A stretch of DNA of 59,054 bases from Anaerolineales bacterium (GCA_919902735.1 CAKKRM010000261.1:1-59054); one strand, 5' to 3'. Shown: positions 23,904 to 33,324, numbered from the stretch's first letter. The notes: generated by a model from the letters alone, not told the origin. Program-made: numbers and translations.

Positions 23904-26280
23904 ATTCCAGTTGCGCTGGGGATGCGTTGTTTGTAATTTCATCCTCCGCTTTTGGTTTTTTCTCTTCCACCAGAAAGGCAACGGCGCGACTCTTGTTTGC
24001 ATCCATGATCAAATCCATGTGATGATAAGGACGATAATCATCGACGGCGATCAATCGCAGGGCCGCAAGAACGCGGGGATTTTCGACGGGGATAAATTCT
24101 TCAAGATGATTTGGCGTGGTGTAGAAAAAATCCCTGTTGAAGATGGTGTCTTTATCATCCAGAAAAACAGCAAGGGGATAAATATCCGCTTCCATCAGAT
24201 CCTGAAAAAAATGCGTGCCGAAAGAAGGCTCAGGCGACGCGCCGATGGCTTCGCCCGCAAGTTCAACGAGGGAACGCGCATTGTAAATATCACTGTACGA
24301 AACATGAACGCCGAGATCAGGTGTGGATGTACCCCAGCGGCCAGGGCCAACCGCGATATAGGTTTCACCCTTCAACGCAGTATTGAGTTGACCAATGGCT
24401 CTTTCAAGCTGGATGCGCTCCGCCTGAGATGTGAGGCTGAAATATCCCTCGGATGGGACGAAGAGGATGTAGCGAATATTTTGCACCGCGCCTTGCGGAA
24501 CCATGCGCTGTGTTGAGAAAATAATATTTTCATTTTGCAAGTCGACAGGAAGCTGTGCGTCGTTGACTTCCTGAATATGACTCTGCGGACGACATTGAAG
24601 AAGCGTGATGCGAACCTGCGGACGCTGCTCTTCAGGGTTGAGAATTTCAATTGTGAATTCCGTATCCACGGGAGAGTCATAATGCGTTTCCAACAATCGC
24701 AACGCCTCGCGGATATTTGCAGCAAAAGAGGTGCGTGACAGCAAGCCGTCAAAGGTGATTACCATTTTTTCAGGCACAGCCAACCTTGAACGAATCGTGG
24801 CCAGGTAACCATCCTCTTCCACCTGAGCAATGTAACGGACGGGGTCATAATCGGCATGAATAAGACCATGGACAGGAACCGTGGTGAAGGCGTTATTTTC
24901 GAGATCGATCACATCCACGTTTTGTTGGGAGTAGCGTTTCGTGGTGCGGACATCGGACGATGAATGCAAACGCGGATGACTGAGCGCAACGAGGCGTGGA
25001 TAATCATCTGCAACCAAATCCACGGCGCGTGTGCCCAGACCCCAAACGAGTCGCAGAAAGCCATCCTCCTGTTTGATTTGCGGCGACCAGCGATACAGGT
25101 TGCGGCTGAACGCAACTCCCGCGCCATGTGGAAGGAAGTACTGCCCCAATTTTTCACCTTCCACAAATTGGATGAGGATGCCGATACGTTCATCGTAATC
25201 AGCCAGGTCTTTGAGATGACGATAGAGCAGCGCGTCAGGGTCCATGACGCTGGCATAGATTCGGGAAATGGCATTCGTCAGCGCGGAGAGTTTTTCATCC
25301 TGTGTTCCCTGATTGGGCAGAAAGATGCTTTCATATTTCCCCGCAAAGGATGTGCCGAAATTATCCTCCAGCAAACTGGAAGAGCGGACGATGAGCGGGG
25401 TATCCCCAGCTTCGACGAGAATCTCCTCCAGGCGCTCAACGATCTCGGAAGAGAATTGTCCTTTTAGAAATTCAGCGGAGAGATGCGGAAAATCTTCCCG
25501 CATTTGCTCTTCGGTTTTATATTTCTGGTCGTTCCAGTGTACCAGCCCGTTGAAGGTCATGAAGTTGTAGAACACATCCGAGCCGAGGTAATAGGAAACG
25601 GGAATTCTGAAACTATCACGAACTTCAGGCGGAGCGGTTTCTTTGATGATGCGCATGGCCAGCAACATGCCTGCGGCTTTACCGCCGATCTTTCCGCCGC
25701 CGATCTTGCGCCTGCGGATTTCCTTCAAATCCTCCGCTGTAAACCATTGGCGCGCCATTTTGATATATTTCAACTGGTCGCTGACCAGGGTGCGGATGAG
25801 CACCACAATGATCTCCTGCAAACGCGCCTGATATTTTTCCCGTTCCTCAAGCGGCATGGACTCGATGATCTCGGCCTGCTCAAAAAGCAGATCCTGCGGG
25901 GCCAGCTCAGGGTTGAACCAGATAAAGTCCGAATCGGTACTGCCGCGCTCGGTCAACGTCTGGCGAACGATATTCTCAAATTCCAGATAAGGCAGGTTAT
26001 AGGCAAAATAAAAATCGGTGAGAGAGTCTCTTACGCGCGCGAGACGGGTTGCCCAAATATCCGCTTTCTCTTCGACGTATGGATTGTGCAATCCTTCGCG
26101 CTCCTGCGACTCGACAGCCTTGCGGCGTGCCTCTTCATCGAAATTATCCTTCGTGATAATTCCGCGCGCAAACAACGCCTTCCGCATCTGGTGACGGATG
26201 CGCGTGCTGAGGATGGGATATTGACTCAGCGCAAGCAATATCTTAATTACATTGTCCATGGATGTGCTGGGGAAGGTCAT
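23902..26280 (-). CDS. PEP/pyruvate-binding-domain (PPDK-N ATP-grasp) protein
   Basis: The product of about 792 residues has a helical N-terminal region (1-190). An ATP-grasp domain related to the N-terminus of PEP synthase and pyruvate phosphate dikinase follows: GGKAAGMLLAM (about 200-210), TPLIVRSSSLLEDN with FGTSFAGKYES (about 295-320) and a late TLLQCRPQ. The swivelling phosphohistidine domain and the PEP-binding barrel are not evident. It could therefore be a stand-alone nucleotidyl or phosphotransferase relative, as seen in several bacterial phyla, rather than a complete PEP synthase. ATG 26280 has AGGTG upstream; GTG 26289 is an alternative. Confidence 0.75.
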   Translation of the reverse strand: MTFPSTSMDNVIKILLALSQYPILSTRIRHQMRKALFARGIITKDNFDEEARRKAVESQEREGLHNPYVEEKADIWATRLARVRDSLTDFYFAYNLPYLEFENIVRQTLTERGSTDSDFIWFNPELAPQDLLFEQAEIIESMPLEEREKYQARLQEIIVVLIRTLVSDQLKYIKMARQWFTAEDLKEIRRRKIGGGKIGGKAAGMLLAMRIIKETAPPEVRDSFRIPVSYYLGSDVFYNFMTFNGLVHWNDQKYKTEEQMREDFPHLSAEFLKGQFSSEIVERLEEILVEAGDTPLIVRSSSLLEDNFGTSFAGKYESIFLPNQGTQDEKLSALTNAISRIYASVMDPDALLYRHLKDLADYDERIGILIQFVEGEKLGQYFLPHGAGVAFSRNLYRWSPQIKQEDGFLRLVWGLGTRAVDLVADDYPRLVALSHPRLHSSSDVRTTKRYSQQNVDVIDLENNAFTTVPVHGLIHADYDPVRYIAQVEEDGYLATIRSRLAVPEKMVITFDGLLSRTSFAANIREALRLLETHYDSPVDTEFTIEILNPEEQRPQVRITLLQCRPQSHIQEVNDAQLPVDLQNENIIFSTQRMVPQGAVQNIRYILFVPSEGYFSLTSQAERIQLERAIGQLNTALKGETYIAVGPGRWGTSTPDLGVHVSYSDIYNARSLVELAGEAIGASPEPSFGTHFFQDLMEADIYPLAVFLDDKDTIFNRDFFYTTPNHLEEFIPVENPRVLAALRLIAVDDYRPYHHMDLIMDANKSRAVAFLVEEKKPKAEDEITNNASPAQLE

Positions 26281-26401
26281 GAGGGACACCTGTTTGTTTT
26301 TTGTACACGGAACTCACGGAATATCACTTACAAATTCAAAAAATCCGTACTCTTCCGTGCGATCCGTAAAATCCGTGCGCTGCGCGAAAAGATTGTAGTT
26401 T

Positions 26402-26548
26402 GACAATGTCACATTAAGGCTGAAACCAAAGTTTTTAACCACAAAGGACACGAAGTAACACGAAGGAAACCTTTGGTTTTAGCATTTTGCTCTCCTTTGT
26501 GACCCTTTGTGAACTTTGTGGTAAAAGGTTTTGAAATGTGACATTGTC
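26402..26548. repeat. Nested palindromic element with GACAATGTCACATT ends
   Basis: Perfect 14-bp ends (26402-26415 and 26535-26548) enclose an inner inverted pair TTTTTAACCACAAAG / CTTTGTGGTAAAA. A 66-codon open frame here is only translated repeat. The preceding 26300-26400 holds tandem ATCCGTA/ATCCGTG motifs with 9-10 bp spacing. Confidence 0.8.
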
Positions 26549-26563
26549 GAAGTAGCAATGATA

Positions 26564-26599
26564 ACAAAAAATCCGCCAGGCAAATTGCGCTGGCGGATT
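26564..26599 (-). terminator. dnaN terminator
   Basis: AATCCGCCAG (26570-26579) pairs with CTGGCGGATT (26590-26599). On the minus strand the stem is followed by a T-run (26564-26570). Confidence 0.85.
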
Positions 26600-26615
26600 C
26601 ATCTTTCAAATTATA

Positions 26616-27749
26616 TTATCCCAAATGCATCGGCATGATGACGTGCAGGAAATTATCGTCTCCAACCGGCCTGACCACGCCTGGCGCATTTGATGCGGAT
26701 GTCTCCAGCGCAACATTCGGAGTCCTGATAACCTCCAACGCTTCACGCAGAAATTTGACATTGAACGCAATCAACACACTGCCGCCGTCCACCGTGGCTT
26801 CAACGATGGTCTCGTTCTTGCCAGTCTCTTCGGATGTGGCGGAAATCTCAACTTCACTCGGCTGCATCTCGCCTTTGGATTCTTTGATGTCCAAACGCGC
26901 AACATTCGAACCTTCACGAGCAAAGATCTCAGCCTGCTTACAAGCCTTGAGAAGCGTAGCAGTTGAAACGAGTGTGCGCGACTTGTAGCTGCGCGGAATG
27001 ATCTGCTGATAATCGGGGAAGGTGCCGTCAATCAATTGCGAGACCACTTCCACATCCTTCACTCGGAACAGGACCTGCCCGCGGTTTTTCGGGACGACCA
27101 TGTAAATGGGTTCCTCGCCATCCCCTGCAACGCGGGCCAGTTCATTCAACGCGCGAGACGGGATGATGATATTGATCGGCTGTGAAACTGCATTGGAAAG
27201 CTGTGCCTTGCGCACCGAAAGACGGAAACCATCCGCCGCCGCCATCGTCACCTTGTCTTTTTCAACATGCATTAAAACACCCATCAACACCGGGCGGGCT
27301 TCATCTGTCGAAGAAGCGAACGCCACCTGATGGATCATCTCTTTGAAATCAGCCACATTCAACTGCACCGCGCCATCCATATCAGGCGTGGGGAGCGGCG
27401 GAAATTCCTGCGCGTCGATGCACTTGATATCGTTATTCGACGCGCCGCCTTTTACATGCAGGCTTTGCGTTTTCAAATCGAGGGTCAATTGCACCTGGTC
27501 GCTCGGCATGGCGCTCACCAGGTCAGAGAAGGTGCGCGAAGGCACAGTCGTCGAACCATCTTCGTCGATGCGCGCCGCGATCCAACACGTAATGCCCAAT
27601 TCAAGATTGGTTGCAGAAAGCCGCAGGCGGCCTTCGTCAGTTGCGATCAAAATATTTGATAAAACGGGAAGGGTACTGCGCGGCGATACAGCGCGTGAAA
27701 CAACGCTCAAACCGCGCGCAAGGTTTTCTTGAAGGACAGTTACTTTCAT
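26616..27749 (-). CDS. dnaN: DNA polymerase III beta subunit (sliding clamp)
   Basis: The 377-residue protein is a complete three-domain clamp. It begins MKVTVLQENLARGLSVVSRA and carries SNILIATDEGRLRLSATNLELGI, typical of DnaN. It ends with the MPMHLG-type C-terminus that packs at the ring interface. It encircles DNA and tethers polymerase III. dnaA is not beside it. A TATACT box lies at 27788-27793 (minus strand), about 40 bases before the start. Confidence 0.96.
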   Translation of the reverse strand: MKVTVLQENLARGLSVVSRAVSPRSTLPVLSNILIATDEGRLRLSATNLELGITCWIAARIDEDGSTTVPSRTFSDLVSAMPSDQVQLTLDLKTQSLHVKGGASNNDIKCIDAQEFPPLPTPDMDGAVQLNVADFKEMIHQVAFASSTDEARPVLMGVLMHVEKDKVTMAAADGFRLSVRKAQLSNAVSQPINIIIPSRALNELARVAGDGEEPIYMVVPKNRGQVLFRVKDVEVVSQLIDGTFPDYQQIIPRSYKSRTLVSTATLLKACKQAEIFAREGSNVARLDIKESKGEMQPSEVEISATSEETGKNETIVEATVDGGSVLIAFNVKFLREALEVIRTPNVALETSASNAPGVVRPVGDDNFLHVIMPMHLG

Positions 27750-27807
27750 GGTTGTTCGCCCTCGGTTTCCTTTGAATAATTTTCAAAAGTATATCATTAA
27801 GTTCCAT

Positions 27808-27924
27808 GTCATTGCGAGGGCGGGGTTCTTCCGCCCGAAGCAATCTCCCATTCGGCGTGGAGATTGCTTCGTCGCTATCCTTCGACTTCGCTACGCTCCG
27901 CTCAGGACAGCGGCTCGCAATGAC
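27808..27924. repeat. GTCATTGCGAG palindromic repeat with second insert
   Basis: GTCATTGCGAG (27808-27818) is inverted at 27914-27924, with GAAGCAATCTCC / GGAGATTGCTTC inside. An extra TTCGACTTCGCTACG...GCTCAGGACAG segment sits between the inner and outer right arms, suggesting one repeat inserted in another. Confidence 0.8.
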
Positions 27925-27929
27925 GATTA

Positions 27930-29846
27930 CTAAAACCCCGTCACCATCGAAACGCCGAACACCAGCAACCCAACCAGCAACTGACAGGCAAACAGCGCCG
28001 CAAACACATAGGCCACATACGTCCACACAGAAGTCATTCTTGCTGGGGATTGCGGGCGGATTTCCTGCCCCTCGGCCAACGCCTTCGCTGAATCAGCCGC
28101 CTGCCCGAAATCATTCAGCCAGAAAACGCCCGCCGCCTCATCCGGGACGATAAGCCTGCTTCCGTTAAAGGAGCTGATCCACGCTGCCGCATTTCCCTGT
28201 GAACTCACCGCCAGCGAACCTGGCAATACAACAGCGTCAGCTTTTACATCGGCGGGGATTCCATCTTTAACATTTACCACGGTCACAGGGACTTTCGGCG
28301 CGCGCTTTGCAAACACTGCTTTCACAGCCTCCCCAAATTTTCCATCACTGTTATCTAACACGAGGAGTTTAAAACTCTCCTGTTTGGTTTCCAACTCATC
28401 TGCACGCGCCGCTCCATCCTTCCGCAAAGCCGACAGGTGATACAGCAACAGCACGACAAATAAAACCAATGTCTGCAAAGTATTGAGGATGGAATTTGCA
28501 AAGTCACCCGTGCTGCCGCCCAACGCCGCGTTGATCAACGTAAAGACCAGACCGCCCGCAGACACCATCCCGCCGATGACCGCAGCGAACAGCACAAGAT
28601 ACAAATACGTTTTGCGGATGACAGAGCGGCGGGCATGGTCGCCCAAGCTGCCCTCTGCGAGAGCTTCGGCCTGCATGGGACGCCAGGTCAATAACCAGAG
28701 CGGCAAACCCACAACGAGCGTGGAAAGCGCGCCAGACAACGGCTGACGAAATCCACTTCCGCTGAGGTAGGTATTGCCCAGCCCAAAGTCAATGACAAAG
28801 GAGAGCAGCCACGCTACACCCGTAAATGACGCGACCAGGCCGATCAGCGCAAGGATATAAAAATAGACGCGCTGCTTGCCTGCGAGGCGGGGAGCCTGTT
28901 CTTCAAATCCAATTTGTTGATTCAGCCAGTGGCCAAAATAAGCCCACATCACACCGAAGGGCAAGCCAATCGAAATCGGGCCGCCGATCTTTTGCAGGAA
29001 CTGTGCGCCTGTCATTTCTTCGCCGAGCAAACGGTTGAGGAGCATGTACAGCAAATTTCCGCCAGCGGTGAGTACGATGATGACTCCGCTCAACGCGAGC
29101 AGGTAGAGAATGCCGAGGCGTAGGTAAGATTCCCTTTCAGCAGAATCAGGCAAAACGTCCTGCAAGATGCGCCAGGAGAAGTACCAGATCGGCGAGCCGA
29201 CCATGAGCAAGGCAATCGCATTGACGGCGGTCTCCCGTCCAATCTCCCCAAGCACGCTGACGGGCAAGGTAAAGGCAAAATTCAATGCCTGTTGTGCGCC
29301 GTAGATCACCATCAGCAAACCGTAGAGCATCCAGATAAAGCGGGAGAGGCGGCGGATTTCTGCGAAGTTTTCAGTCTCTTGCAGGGTGCGCCATTCCGCT
29401 TTTAAGATATTCCAAAAATATGCGGCAATGAGCAGGTTGATAGCCACGGCAATGAGATTATCCATCCAGGTTTGCGAGCCGCCGACGATGGCGCGATAGG
29501 CATATAAATTTGCAGTGGTGAGAAAGGTGCGGTTGATGAAGGCCAGAAAATTCTGCACGGCGGGAATCAGTGTGGCAAGCAAGACGCCATAAAAATATAC
29601 GGCGCGCAGGCTGGCGGTTTTTTCTTCATCATCCTTTGCGGAAGCGCGCTGCGCCCACAGCCAGTGGAAAAGAAAGATCGGCACGCCGACAAGAATCAAG
29701 GAAAGCGCCTGCGCGAGCGCCTGGGCATTGTCCACAACATTATCAGCATCGAATATCGAACGCAAAAGTCCGATGACGCCCCACAGCACCACTTCCAGGC
29801 TGATGAAGGCAATGGCGTAAAAATATAATCGTCGAATGGTTTTCAT
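27930..29846 (-). CDS. DUF5671-type polytopic membrane protein
   Basis: The product of about 638 residues holds four repeats of a DUF5671-like module, each with three or four helices starting near sequences such as RRLYFYAIAFISLEV, LRAVYFYGVLLAT and QRVYFYILALIGLV. A soluble segment (about 510-590) and two final helices follow. The family is widespread in Chloroflexota and its function is unknown. ATG 29846 is preferred because GGAAGG lies upstream; GTG 29855 is the alternative. The gene lies between two GTCATTGCGAG repeats. Confidence 0.75.
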   Translation of the reverse strand: MKTIRRLYFYAIAFISLEVVLWGVIGLLRSIFDADNVVDNAQALAQALSLILVGVPIFLFHWLWAQRASAKDDEEKTASLRAVYFYGVLLATLIPAVQNFLAFINRTFLTTANLYAYRAIVGGSQTWMDNLIAVAINLLIAAYFWNILKAEWRTLQETENFAEIRRLSRFIWMLYGLLMVIYGAQQALNFAFTLPVSVLGEIGRETAVNAIALLMVGSPIWYFSWRILQDVLPDSAERESYLRLGILYLLALSGVIIVLTAGGNLLYMLLNRLLGEEMTGAQFLQKIGGPISIGLPFGVMWAYFGHWLNQQIGFEEQAPRLAGKQRVYFYILALIGLVASFTGVAWLLSFVIDFGLGNTYLSGSGFRQPLSGALSTLVVGLPLWLLTWRPMQAEALAEGSLGDHARRSVIRKTYLYLVLFAAVIGGMVSAGGLVFTLINAALGGSTGDFANSILNTLQTLVLFVVLLLYHLSALRKDGAARADELETKQESFKLLVLDNSDGKFGEAVKAVFAKRAPKVPVTVVNVKDGIPADVKADAVVLPGSLAVSSQGNAAAWISSFNGSRLIVPDEAAGVFWLNDFGQAADSAKALAEGQEIRPQSPARMTSVWTYVAYVFAALFACQLLVGLLVFGVSMVTGF

Positions 29847-29860
29847 AAGATTCACCTTCC

Positions 29861-29956
29861 GTCATTGCGAGGAGGGCATTTGCTCTTTCCGACGAAGCAA
29901 TCTCCTCGTCATATGAGATTGCTTCGGGCTAAGAACAAGAATGCCCTCGCAATGAC
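29861..29956. repeat. GTCATTGCGAG palindromic repeat
   Basis: GTCATTGCGAG at 29861-29871 is inverted at 29946-29956, with GAAGCAATCTC and GAGATTGCTTC as inner arms. It fills the gap between the two membrane-protein genes. Confidence 0.8.
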
Positions 29957-29962
29957 ATGATG

Positions 29963-30436
29963 CTACGGCCTGTACGGCTCCTGATACCAGTTGTAATCCC
30001 AGAAGTTGTACGGCATGGAATTCAACTTCCACTCGCCATCCTGTTCCACCAGCAGGGCGCGGTCCACGCTTTCTGAGCCGCTGGAGAATGGGTCGCCGTA
30101 GGAATAGAACAGGCTGAGAGTGACAATTGCTTCATCGCCGTTGATCTCAGACTCGCCCACATCCACACCTGTGTTGTTGGGGTTGACCGCGCCGTTGAAA
30201 AATGAACTGCGGAATTCTTCGTAGGTGGGTTTGTATTTCAGGTCGGCAAGGTAGCCATAGGCTTTTTCGTAATCCTTGTTGAGGATGGCAAGCACATAGT
30301 TATGCGCCACGCCTTCGGGCACATTATCCGCAACGTACTCGCGCTTATCCTGCCGCGTGAAGAACAACCCCAACGCCAGCAGGATGAGCGCCCCAATGCC
30401 GATGAGTATGCCTGTCAGAAATTTATCTTGTTTCAT
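29963..30436 (-). CDS. Membrane-anchored NTF2-like (DUF4878-type) protein
   Basis: The 157-residue protein has one N-terminal transmembrane anchor (about 8-27). A small external alpha/beta domain follows, with a helical start (VAHNYVLAILNKDYEKAYGYLA) and a strand-rich end that closes with VEQDGEWKLN. This is the layout of DUF4878 or lumazine-like NTF2 domains. Function unknown. It may be co-transcribed with the DUF5671 gene, separated only by a repeat. Confidence 0.65.
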   Translation of the reverse strand: MKQDKFLTGILIGIGALILLALGLFFTRQDKREYVADNVPEGVAHNYVLAILNKDYEKAYGYLADLKYKPTYEEFRSSFFNGAVNPNNTGVDVGESEINGDEAIVTLSLFYSYGDPFSSGSESVDRALLVEQDGEWKLNSMPYNFWDYNWYQEPYRP

Positions 30437-30538
30437 AGTGCCTCCAGTTTACACGTTAACTTTACTCCAAAAATGACTGAAAAACTGCCGAAAAGTTCCA
30501 TAGATTATCCCTATTGCCAGTTCTCAAAACCGGCGTTT

Positions 30539-30594
30539 TTAACGCAAAGACGCAGAGGTTCAAAGGAAAAGACATCTTTACGCCCTTGCGTTAA
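30539..30594. repeat. TTAACGCAAAGACGCAGAGG palindromic repeat
   Basis: TTAACGCAAAG at the left is inverted at the right as TTGCGTTAA. Related to 15326-15418 and to the interior of copy 6 (38248-38410). Confidence 0.65.
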
Positions 30595-30611
30595 AAAATA
30601 ACGGAGACAAT

Positions 30612-30735
30612 TTAATCACTCACCTTACGCAGTGTCATGCTGAGCAGCGAAGCATCTCTACGATCATCTCTGAGACCCTTCGCTAGCGCTCAGGGTGACA
30701 TGCTAAAAGGTATTAAAGTGTGTAAGGCGAGTTAA
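30612..30735. repeat. Nested palindromic element, copy 4
   Basis: The left end TTAATCACTCACCTTACGCA and the right end GTGTAAGGCGAGTTAA bracket an inner palindrome of the GAGACCCTTCGCTAGCGCTCAG type. It shares its right-hand TTAA with the left end of copy 5. Confidence 0.8.
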
Positions 30736-30913
30736 TCACTCACCTTACACAGTAATGGTATGTCGTTGCGAGGACGCTCTTGTTCTTTGTCCGAAGCAAT
30801 CTCCTAACCGTCTCGGAGATTGCTTCGCCGCTAAAACCAAGTGCGCGGCTCGCACATCGTCCCCGAATGGGGAACGACATCACTTTTTCTCAAAACTGCG
30901 TAACATCAGTTAA
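30732..30913. repeat. Nested palindromic element, copy 5 (tandem with copy 4)
   Basis: The ends TTAATCACTCACCTTACAC and CTGCGTAACATCAGTTAA enclose a GTCGTTGCGAGG / GCAATCTCC repeat of the GTCATTGCGAG family and a small CCCCGAATGGGGAACGACATCAC motif that recurs in copy 7. Confidence 0.8.
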
Positions 30914-30955
30914 TCATCCACGCCCGAGCAGGGTTTTCCCGCAAACCAATCACGG

Positions 30956-30961
30956 TATACT
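30956..30961 (+). promoter_or_regulatory. -10 box of pepF
   Basis: TATACT within GGTATACTTGCCC; the same 13 bases occur at the kinase promoter (38479-38491). No convincing -35 box was seen. Confidence 0.45.
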
Positions 30962-30990
30962 TGCCCCATCTTTTCATAAGGAGATACCTC

Positions 30991-32793
30991 ATGACCGTTT
31001 CCGCAACCCGCTGGGATATGACCAACGTCTATCCATCGCTTGAATCCAAGGAATTCAAGATCGCCATCAAGAAGTACAAATCCGCGCTGGATGAAATGGA
31101 AGTATTTTTCAAAAAAGCCAGCAAGGCCGATTCAAAGACCGAGCCGAAGAAACTCGGCAAACTCCTCGGCGAATCCGTGGACAGGTTCAACGCGCTCTTT
31201 GAGCTGTCCAACACCATCAATCCCTACATCTACTCCTTCGTCACCACCGACTCCCACAACCAGAACGCCATGCGCGCCCTCTCGGAATTCGAGCAAATGT
31301 CGGTGCAGGCCAGCGTGCTCAACACCAAATTCCAAGCCTGGGTTGGGACCTTGGGCAAAGCGGCCATAAAGAAAGCCGCAAAAACAAGCGACTCTGCCAA
31401 AGCGCATGAGTTTGCACTCAACGAAGCCGCGGAACAATCCAAATATTTGATGAGCGAAGCGGAGGAAATCCTCGCCGCCGAACTGACCTTGAGCGGGGGC
31501 AACGCCTTTGGCAAATTGCAAGGGACAGTCACTTCACAGCTAACCGTTGATTTTGAGTTGGACGGCAAGACCCAAAAGATGCCCATGCCCGCGCTGATCA
31601 ACCTGCGCTCCCATCCCGATGAAGCCACCCGCCGCCGCGGATACGAAGCGGAGAACATTGCCTGGGAGGGAGTCAAAGAAACGTTAGCCGCCTGCATGAA
31701 CGGGGTCAAGGGCGAGACGCTCATCCTCGATAAAAAACGCGGACGTGAAGATGCTGTCCACGCCTCCCTCGATTTTGCCCGCATCGACCGCGCCACTTTG
31801 GATGCCATGCTCGGCGCAATGAAGGATTCCTTCCCGATGTTCAAGCGTTATTTCAAACACAAAGCCAAACTGATCGGCAAGGAAAAACTCGCCTGGTGGG
31901 ATATCTCCGCGCCGATGGGCAAGACCGGTAAAGTTTATTCATTCGATGAAGCCCGTGATTTCATCGCTGAGAATTTCAACAAATTCTCGCCCGAACTCGG
32001 CGCCTTCGCCAAACGCGCCTTCGACAACAATTGGATCGACGCCGAACAGCGCGAAGGCAAACGCGGCGGCGCGTTCTGCATGGGCGTTTCAAGGGTTAAG
32101 GAAAGCCGCATCCTTGCCAACTTTGACGGCTCGCTCGATCAGGTTGGCACACTGGCGCATGAGTTGGGCCACGCCTTCCACAATGAATGCGCCTATCAAG
32201 CCAATAAAACTGAATTGCAACAAGCCACGCCGATGACCCTGGCTGAAACCGCCTCCATCATGTGCGAGACCATCGTCACCGAAGCCGTGCTGGAGCAGGT
32301 CACCGATCCGCAGGAAATCCTCGCCGTGCTCGAAGCGCAGATGAACAACGCCTCACAGGTGGTCGTGGATATTTACTCGCGCTATCTCTTCGAGAAGGAA
32401 GTCTTCGAGCGCCGCGCCAAATCTGAACTCTCCGCCGACGATCTCAACGACATCATGGAACGCGCGCAAAAGGCGGCCTATGGCGAAGGTCTCGACGAAA
32501 AATACCTGCAAAAATTCATGTGGACCTGGAAGCCCCATTACTACACCAGCGGCTTCTCTTTCTACAACTATCCCTACACATTTGGCTTACTCTTCGCCAC
32601 TGGCTTGTATGCCATCTACCAAAAACGCGGCGCGGAATTTGTCCCCGCCTACAAGGCGCTGCTCGCCGCCACGGGTGAAGCCCGCGCAGCCGATCTTGCC
32701 GACCAGTTCGGCATCAACATCCGCACCAAGAAATTCTGGGCCGACAGCCTCGCCATCATCGGCAAGCGCGTGGATCGGTATTGCCAGTTGTAG
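30991..32793 (+). CDS. M3-family oligoendopeptidase (PepF/M3B type)
   Basis: The 600-residue zinc metallopeptidase has the HELGH motif (His390, Glu391, His394) followed by the glutamate ligand in the M3 ETAS segment. Helical N-terminal residues and a C-terminal half typical of PepF (YNYPYTFGLLFATGLY) complete it. It degrades oligopeptides in the cytoplasm. AAGGAG lies eight bases before ATG 30991; the open frame extends to 30961 but has no signal there. The upstream region is packed with nested repeats. Confidence 0.93.
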   Translation: MTVSATRWDMTNVYPSLESKEFKIAIKKYKSALDEMEVFFKKASKADSKTEPKKLGKLLGESVDRFNALFELSNTINPYIYSFVTTDSHNQNAMRALSEFEQMSVQASVLNTKFQAWVGTLGKAAIKKAAKTSDSAKAHEFALNEAAEQSKYLMSEAEEILAAELTLSGGNAFGKLQGTVTSQLTVDFELDGKTQKMPMPALINLRSHPDEATRRRGYEAENIAWEGVKETLAACMNGVKGETLILDKKRGREDAVHASLDFARIDRATLDAMLGAMKDSFPMFKRYFKHKAKLIGKEKLAWWDISAPMGKTGKVYSFDEARDFIAENFNKFSPELGAFAKRAFDNNWIDAEQREGKRGGAFCMGVSRVKESRILANFDGSLDQVGTLAHELGHAFHNECAYQANKTELQQATPMTLAETASIMCETIVTEAVLEQVTDPQEILAVLEAQMNNASQVVVDIYSRYLFEKEVFERRAKSELSADDLNDIMERAQKAAYGEGLDEKYLQKFMWTWKPHYYTSGFSFYNYPYTFGLLFATGLYAIYQKRGAEFVPAYKALLAATGEARAADLADQFGINIRTKKFWADSLAIIGKRVDRYCQL

Positions 32794-32794
32794 A

Positions 32795-32861
32795 GTGTAG
32801 GTCATGCTTAAAGCGTGACGATTCCATTATTTTTTCGTCACGCTGCAAGCGTGACCTACAC
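32795..32861. repeat. GTGTAGGTCACGCTT palindrome, probable terminator
   Basis: Near-perfect 27-bp arms (32795-32821 and 32835-32861) around an AT-rich loop follow pepF directly. Degenerate fragments of the same repeat occur near 38218-38247. Confidence 0.75.
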
Positions 32862-32874
32862 ATCTTGAGGAGAG

Positions 32875-33324
32875 ATGAAAAAACATAAACTGCTTTTTGC
32901 ATTTTCAATTCTTGCGCTTGCCGTCCTCGCCTGCAGCTCGATCCTACCGCAGGCAAACCCCACCGCCATCCCAACGCAACCACTGCCTCAAACCGAAGCG
33001 GATGTTCCACGCATTAACGTGGAGAACGCCAAAGCCGCATTTGACTCAGGCCAGGCCATTATCGTAGATGTGAGAAGCGCAGACTCATATGCCGCAGGTC
33101 ACGCCGTTGGCGCGATCGCGATCCCATTGGCAAATATCGAGAACAACATCGCCAGCCTCTCGCTTGAAAAAAATCAGTGGATCATCACCTACTGCACCTG
33201 ACAAAATGAACACACGAGCGCCCGTGCGGCGTTCCTGCTTCTTCAAAACGGATACAAAAAAGTGAACGCACTCCTCGGCGGACTCGCCGCCTGGGTGGAT
33301 GCAGGATACCCCATCGAACCATGA
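32875..33324 (+). CDS. Rhodanese-domain lipoprotein with in-frame TGA (candidate selenoprotein)
   Basis: Codon 109 (33199-33201) is TGA, yet the same frame continues for 40 codons with a perfect rhodanese C-terminus (GYKKVNALLGGLAAWVDAGYP) and ends in TGA at 33322-33324. The lipobox LAVLAC gives Cys20 and a short Pro-rich stalk follows. The TGA falls in TYCT-x-QNEHTSARAA, the second position of a C-x-C active-site loop of this rhodanese type, where related proteins have Cys. A SECIS-like hairpin follows, and the downstream gene starts in an ATGA overlap with the final stop. Either selenocysteine is inserted or a recent nonsense mutation is present; I favour the former modestly. Confidence 0.7.
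33216..33234 (+). promoter_or_regulatory. SECIS-like hairpin downstream of the in-frame TGA
   Basis: GAGCGCC (33216-33222) pairs with GGCGTTC (33228-33234), with one G-U pair, around the loop CGTGC. The loop starts 22 nt after the TGA, is five bases long and has G at its second position, which fits the loose rules for bacterial SECIS elements. Confidence 0.5.

Noticed and set aside
24000-26280. Complete PEP synthase
   Set aside because: The ATP-grasp half is present, but the phosphohistidine and PEP-binding domains are not evident.
26409-26609. A 66-codon minus-strand open frame
   Set aside because: It lies inside a nested palindromic repeat and the dnaN terminator, with no ribosome-binding site or protein features.
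33199-33201. Simple pseudogene explanation for the rhodanese
   Set aside because: Not excluded, but the rest of the frame is intact and the downstream gene overlaps the distal stop, which argues against decay; kept as the alternative in the entry.
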